A stretch of 32,110 nucleotides of DNA, from contig NZ_VCRA01000046.1 in the NCBI RefSeq assembly GCF_005938385.1, positions 1 to 32,110 of the forward strand, given 5' to 3'. Each line of letters opens with the position of its first letter. The first letter of the stretch is position 1. Shown here piece by piece: positions 29,919 to 32,110 of the stretch. This DNA is from Paenibacillus mesophilus (GTDB lineage Bacteria > Bacillota > Bacilli > Paenibacillales > NBRC-103111). Both the position numbers and the translations under genes were made by a program. The notes under the pieces are model-generated. The model did not search any database. It was not told the origin of the DNA and was given only the letters and a program-made list of their open reading frames with translations.

Positions 29919-31684
29919 TTGGCCACCCTCCGTTCCTTTTGTTCCGCGAAATCCGGATGATCCGAATATTGGATTTTGTACGTTTCGAAATAATGTCCTG
30001 GCTGACGAAGCAGCTGCGCGTGCGTGCCGCGCTGAATAATGCGCCCGCCGTCCAGAACGATAATTTCGTCGGCATGCTTCAAGGACGAGATGCGGTGGGC
30101 GATGATAAACGTCGTGCGCCCTTTCATCAGCTCCTGGAAGCCGGCTTGAATTTCATGCTCCGTCTCCATATCGACCGCGCTCGTAGCGTCGTCCAGAATC
30201 AATATTTTCGGGTCCTTGATCAGCGCCCGGGCAATCGCGATCCGCTGCTTCTGTCCGCCCGAAAGGCCCATTCCGCGTTCGCCTACGATCGTGTCGTAAC
30301 CGAGCGGCAGCTCCATGATGAAGTCATGGGCTTTGGCCAATTTGGCGGCCCGTACGATTTCTTCGTCCGTGACGTCCTTGCGGCCGTACGATATATTGTT
30401 GCGGATCGTGGAGGAGAACAGAAACGTCTCCTGAAACACGAGCGCGATTTGCTGGCGCAAGCTCTCGATCTTGACGTCTCGGATGTCTTTGCCGTCCAGC
30501 GTAATGCGGCCTTCCTTCACGTTATAGGCGCGCAGAATGAGCTGGATGACGGTCGATTTCCCGGAGCCGGTGCCGCCGAGCAAGCCGATGACGGAGCCGG
30601 CCGGCGCTTCCAGATTGAAGTCGGTGAGCGCAGGCTGCTTCTCGGGATACGCGAACGTGACATGGTCGAAGCGGATCGAGCCTTTTACTTCTTCGGGCCG
30701 CAGCGCGACCGCCGTATCTTTGTCTTTTACATGTACATATTGATTCAATATTTCCAAAACCCGCTCGCCCGAAGCCTTGGATTGGGTGTAGTTGTTAATA
30801 TGGAACCCGATATCGCGCATCGGTGCGATAATATACCAGATGAAGCTGAAAAATGCGACCAGCTCGCCAAGCGTCATCGAGCCGTTAATAACGAACATTC
30901 CGCCCGTCGTCAGCAAAATGGCCACGCACACCGACGACAGCAGCTCCATAAGCGGGAAAAATTTGGCCCACGTGTGGGACAGGCTGATGTTGCTTTCTTT
31001 AAACTCCCCGTTGCGGATTGCGAACTTCTCCACTTCATACGGCTCGCGCGCGAACGATTTGACGGTGCGTACCCCGTTAATATTTTCTTGCACCGCCGTC
31101 GTCAAGTTGCTGTTCGCTTGACGGATCGAGCGGAAGCCCGGATGGATTCTTTTCTCCAGCCTCAAGGCGGTGAACACGAGGAACGGCATCGTGACGAACG
31201 TGATCAAAGTCAGCTTCCAGTTCATCGTAAGCATCATGACCGATCCGAATATAAACATGAGGAACACGTTCATAAGCTGGGCGAAACCGAACCCGATAAA
31301 CTGGCGGATTCCTTCCAGGTCCGCGGTCAGACGGGACATGAGATCACCCGTTTTGGCCCGGTCGTAATACTGGAACGATAAATATTGCAGCTTCTCGTAC
31401 AGGGCGTTGCGCAAGTTGAAGGCGACCCGGTTGCCGAGCCGGCCTCCGGTAAAACCGTGGGTAAACGCGAACGATGCTTTGACGGCTACAACGGCTACGA
31501 CAAGCAGCGCTAGATAGGGCGCCCATTCGAACTGTTCCTTCTTGATGACTTCGTCGATGAGGTATCGGAGCAAGTGAGGGTACACAAGCCCCAAAGCGGT
31601 GGAACACATCAAACAGACAATCGAGATGAACAGCAAGTACCGGTCATTCCAGTAATATTGCTTTAATTGCTTCAAGACGTTCAT
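29915..31684 (-). CDS. ABC exporter half-transporter, subunit with the degenerate ATP site
   Basis: A 589-residue exporter half starting MNVLKQLKQYYWND. Six membrane segments are followed by the ATPase: Walker A GGTGSGKST, canonical signature GLSGGQKQR, Walker B ILILDDATSAVD and switch His in IIAHRISSL. Asp replaces the catalytic Glu after Walker B, the hallmark of the degenerate site in TM287/BmrC-type subunits; the partner has Glu but a poor signature, so one composite site is active. The start at 31684 follows AGGAGGG; the open frame continues upstream to 32005 through a promoter and a terminator and is not coding there. It is the first gene of the pair. Confidence 0.93.
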   Translation of the reverse strand: MNVLKQLKQYYWNDRYLLFISIVCLMCSTALGLVYPHLLRYLIDEVIKKEQFEWAPYLALLVVAVVAVKASFAFTHGFTGGRLGNRVAFNLRNALYEKLQYLSFQYYDRAKTGDLMSRLTADLEGIRQFIGFGFAQLMNVFLMFIFGSVMMLTMNWKLTLITFVTMPFLVFTALRLEKRIHPGFRSIRQANSNLTTAVQENINGVRTVKSFAREPYEVEKFAIRNGEFKESNISLSHTWAKFFPLMELLSSVCVAILLTTGGMFVINGSMTLGELVAFFSFIWYIIAPMRDIGFHINNYTQSKASGERVLEILNQYVHVKDKDTAVALRPEEVKGSIRFDHVTFAYPEKQPALTDFNLEAPAGSVIGLLGGTGSGKSTVIQLILRAYNVKEGRITLDGKDIRDVKIESLRQQIALVFQETFLFSSTIRNNISYGRKDVTDEEIVRAAKLAKAHDFIMELPLGYDTIVGERGMGLSGGQKQRIAIARALIKDPKILILDDATSAVDMETEHEIQAGFQELMKGRTTFIIAHRISSLKHADEIIVLDGGRIIQRGTHAQLLRQPGHYFETYKIQYSDHPDFAEQKERRVAN

Positions 31685-31725
31685 TTTCGCCCTCCTAGCC
31701 GGCTGCTTTCCAATTTTCTTAATGA

Positions 31726-31754
31726 ATCTTAACACCATCCCTAGGTTCGAGCAA
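31726..31754 (-). promoter_or_regulatory. Candidate promoter of the ABC exporter operon
   Basis: On the minus strand TTGCTC (plus 31754-31749) is 17 bases before TAAGAT (plus 31731-31726). Each hexamer is a 4/6 or better match to the vegetative consensus. The leader would be about 35 nt to the ATG at 31684. Confidence 0.5.
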
Positions 31755-31958
31755 TCCACTGAAACGGTAGAAACGTTCAATATCCCCCTAATACCCACGA
31801 AATGTGACGAAAACGGGAAGGAATCCACAAGATTCTTCCGTTTCATCTGAATACGCGGATATGGATACGCTTTCACGAAACTTGTGAAAAATAGGTGACA
31901 AACGCTCGCCGGATCGGCAAAAAAGCGGTTTCCATATCCCGGAAAATAGGTTTCTAAA
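31755..31958. other. Upstream region of the ABC exporter operon
   Basis: No gene is seen. GAATC-CACAA-GATTC (31821-31835) with flanking GGAAG/CTTCC, and TTTCAC paired with GTGAAA (31871-31889), are small dyads that could be binding sites for a drug-responsive regulator. No regulator gene is adjacent in the window. Confidence 0.35.
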
Positions 31959-31984
31959 AGAAAAAAACCGGACGATAGTCCGGT
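31959..31984 (-). terminator. Minus-strand terminator hairpin
   Basis: ACCGGAC-GATA-GTCCGGT (31967-31984) is a perfect 7-bp stem; on the minus strand it runs into a T tract (plus A run 31960-31967). No minus-strand gene ending here is visible to the right, because a plus-strand gene starts at 32086. Confidence 0.65.
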
Positions 31985-31985
31985 C

Positions 31986-32019
31986 AGCCTGTTGATTAAC
32001 CTCAACAGGCTATTTTTTT
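31986..32019 (+). terminator. Plus-strand terminator hairpin
   Basis: AGCCTGTTGA-TTAACC-TCAACAGGCT (31986-32011) is a perfect 10-bp stem followed by A and seven T residues. No plus-strand gene ends just before it; it may insulate the next promoter from read-through. Confidence 0.7.
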
Positions 32020-32051
32020 GGTTTCTTTATCTATTCACCGCGTTAATGTGG

Positions 32052-32057
32052 TATAAT
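32052..32057 (+). promoter_or_regulatory. Extended -10 promoter for the gene at the right edge
   Basis: TGGTATAAT gives an extended -10 with a perfect TATAAT at 32052-32057. The -35 region is poor. The start codon at 32086 follows about 28 bases downstream, so the leader would be about 20 nt. Confidence 0.55.
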
Positions 32058-32085
32058 ATAGCTATCCTATTTAGGCGGTGATTGC

Positions 32086-32110
32086 ATGCTTCGCTCCAAT
32101 CCACATGCAC
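32086..32110 (+). CDS. 5' end of an unidentified plus-strand gene (partial)
   Basis: ATG at 32086 has AGGCGGTG (32073-32080) as a fair ribosome site and follows an extended -10 promoter. Only eight residues are visible (MLRSNPHA), too few to identify. Confidence 0.45.

Noticed and set aside
28212..31381. Two long open frames (about 500 codons each) opposite the ABC exporter genes
   Set aside because: Both are mirror images of clear ABC subunits; conserved motifs are only on the minus strand.
31685..32005. N-terminal extension of the first ABC exporter subunit
   Set aside because: The open frame runs back through a probable promoter and a terminator hairpin, and the ATG at 31684 has a perfect ribosome site.

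Overview
The window looks like chromosomal DNA of a spore-forming Bacillota of the Paenibacillaceae (Paenibacillus/Cohnella type). The reasons are the B. subtilis-like gene set (hxlA-hxlB-hxlR, a YaaH/SleL-type spore-cortex hydrolase, parE-parC, a BmrCD/YfiBC-type ABC pair, YqeK, YolD and a YrzF-like kinase), strong AGGAGG-type ribosome sites, many TTG starts, and dispersed intergenic repeats. Genus and species are inferred; no rRNA or tRNA is visible. No large prophage, CRISPR array or intact insertion sequence is present.

Layout. 1-2400: the ribulose monophosphate formaldehyde-detoxification module (hxlA, hxlB) followed by its likely regulator hxlR. 2530-4781 (minus): a GNAT acetyltransferase, a small HARP-like protein, and an ArsB-type arsenite pump. 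4782-5650: repeat-rich intergenic DNA and an internally deleted IS200/IS605 element that keeps the first codons of tnpB and the structured right end. 5658-8276: a YqeK-like HD hydrolase, a YolD-like protein, and a conserved unknown transcribed divergently from an SRAP (YedK/HMCES-type) DNA-protein crosslink protein, with two LexA-like boxes between them. 8368-12455 (minus): an orphan solute-binding lipoprotein, a DUF4184 membrane protein, a methionine aminopeptidase and a Ser/Thr kinase-like protein. 12643-13158: a secreted NlpC/P60 hydrolase. 13277-15330 (minus): an OmpR/HisKA two-component system whose regulator has Asn at the phospho-acceptor position. 15508-17166: a PAP2 phosphatase and an rRNA-methyltransferase-like enzyme.

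17539-18621: a MarR regulator whose probable 5' leader carries seven 38-bp hairpin repeats with compensatory changes; a 56-residue small protein lies divergently behind a perfect 14-bp palindrome. 18791-23458 (minus): topoisomerase IV. ParE carries an unusual N-terminal extension with a sliding-clamp-type QLDLF motif, and ParC has Ala at the quinolone-target Ser position. 23688-26459 (minus): a GDSL hydrolase, ABC ATPase and ABC-2 permease operon. 26601-27884: the YaaH-like GH18 protein. 28059-31684 (minus): a heterodimeric ABC exporter with one degenerate ATP site. The window ends in two opposed terminators and the first codons of a plus-strand gene.

Most likely to repay study: the covarying hairpin leader (17960-18226), the QLDLF-tagged ParE, the Asn53 response regulator, the LexA-flanked SRAP module with a coupled mini-ORF, and the tnpB-less IS605 end next to the HD hydrolase. 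All calls come from reading the sequence; no database search was run.
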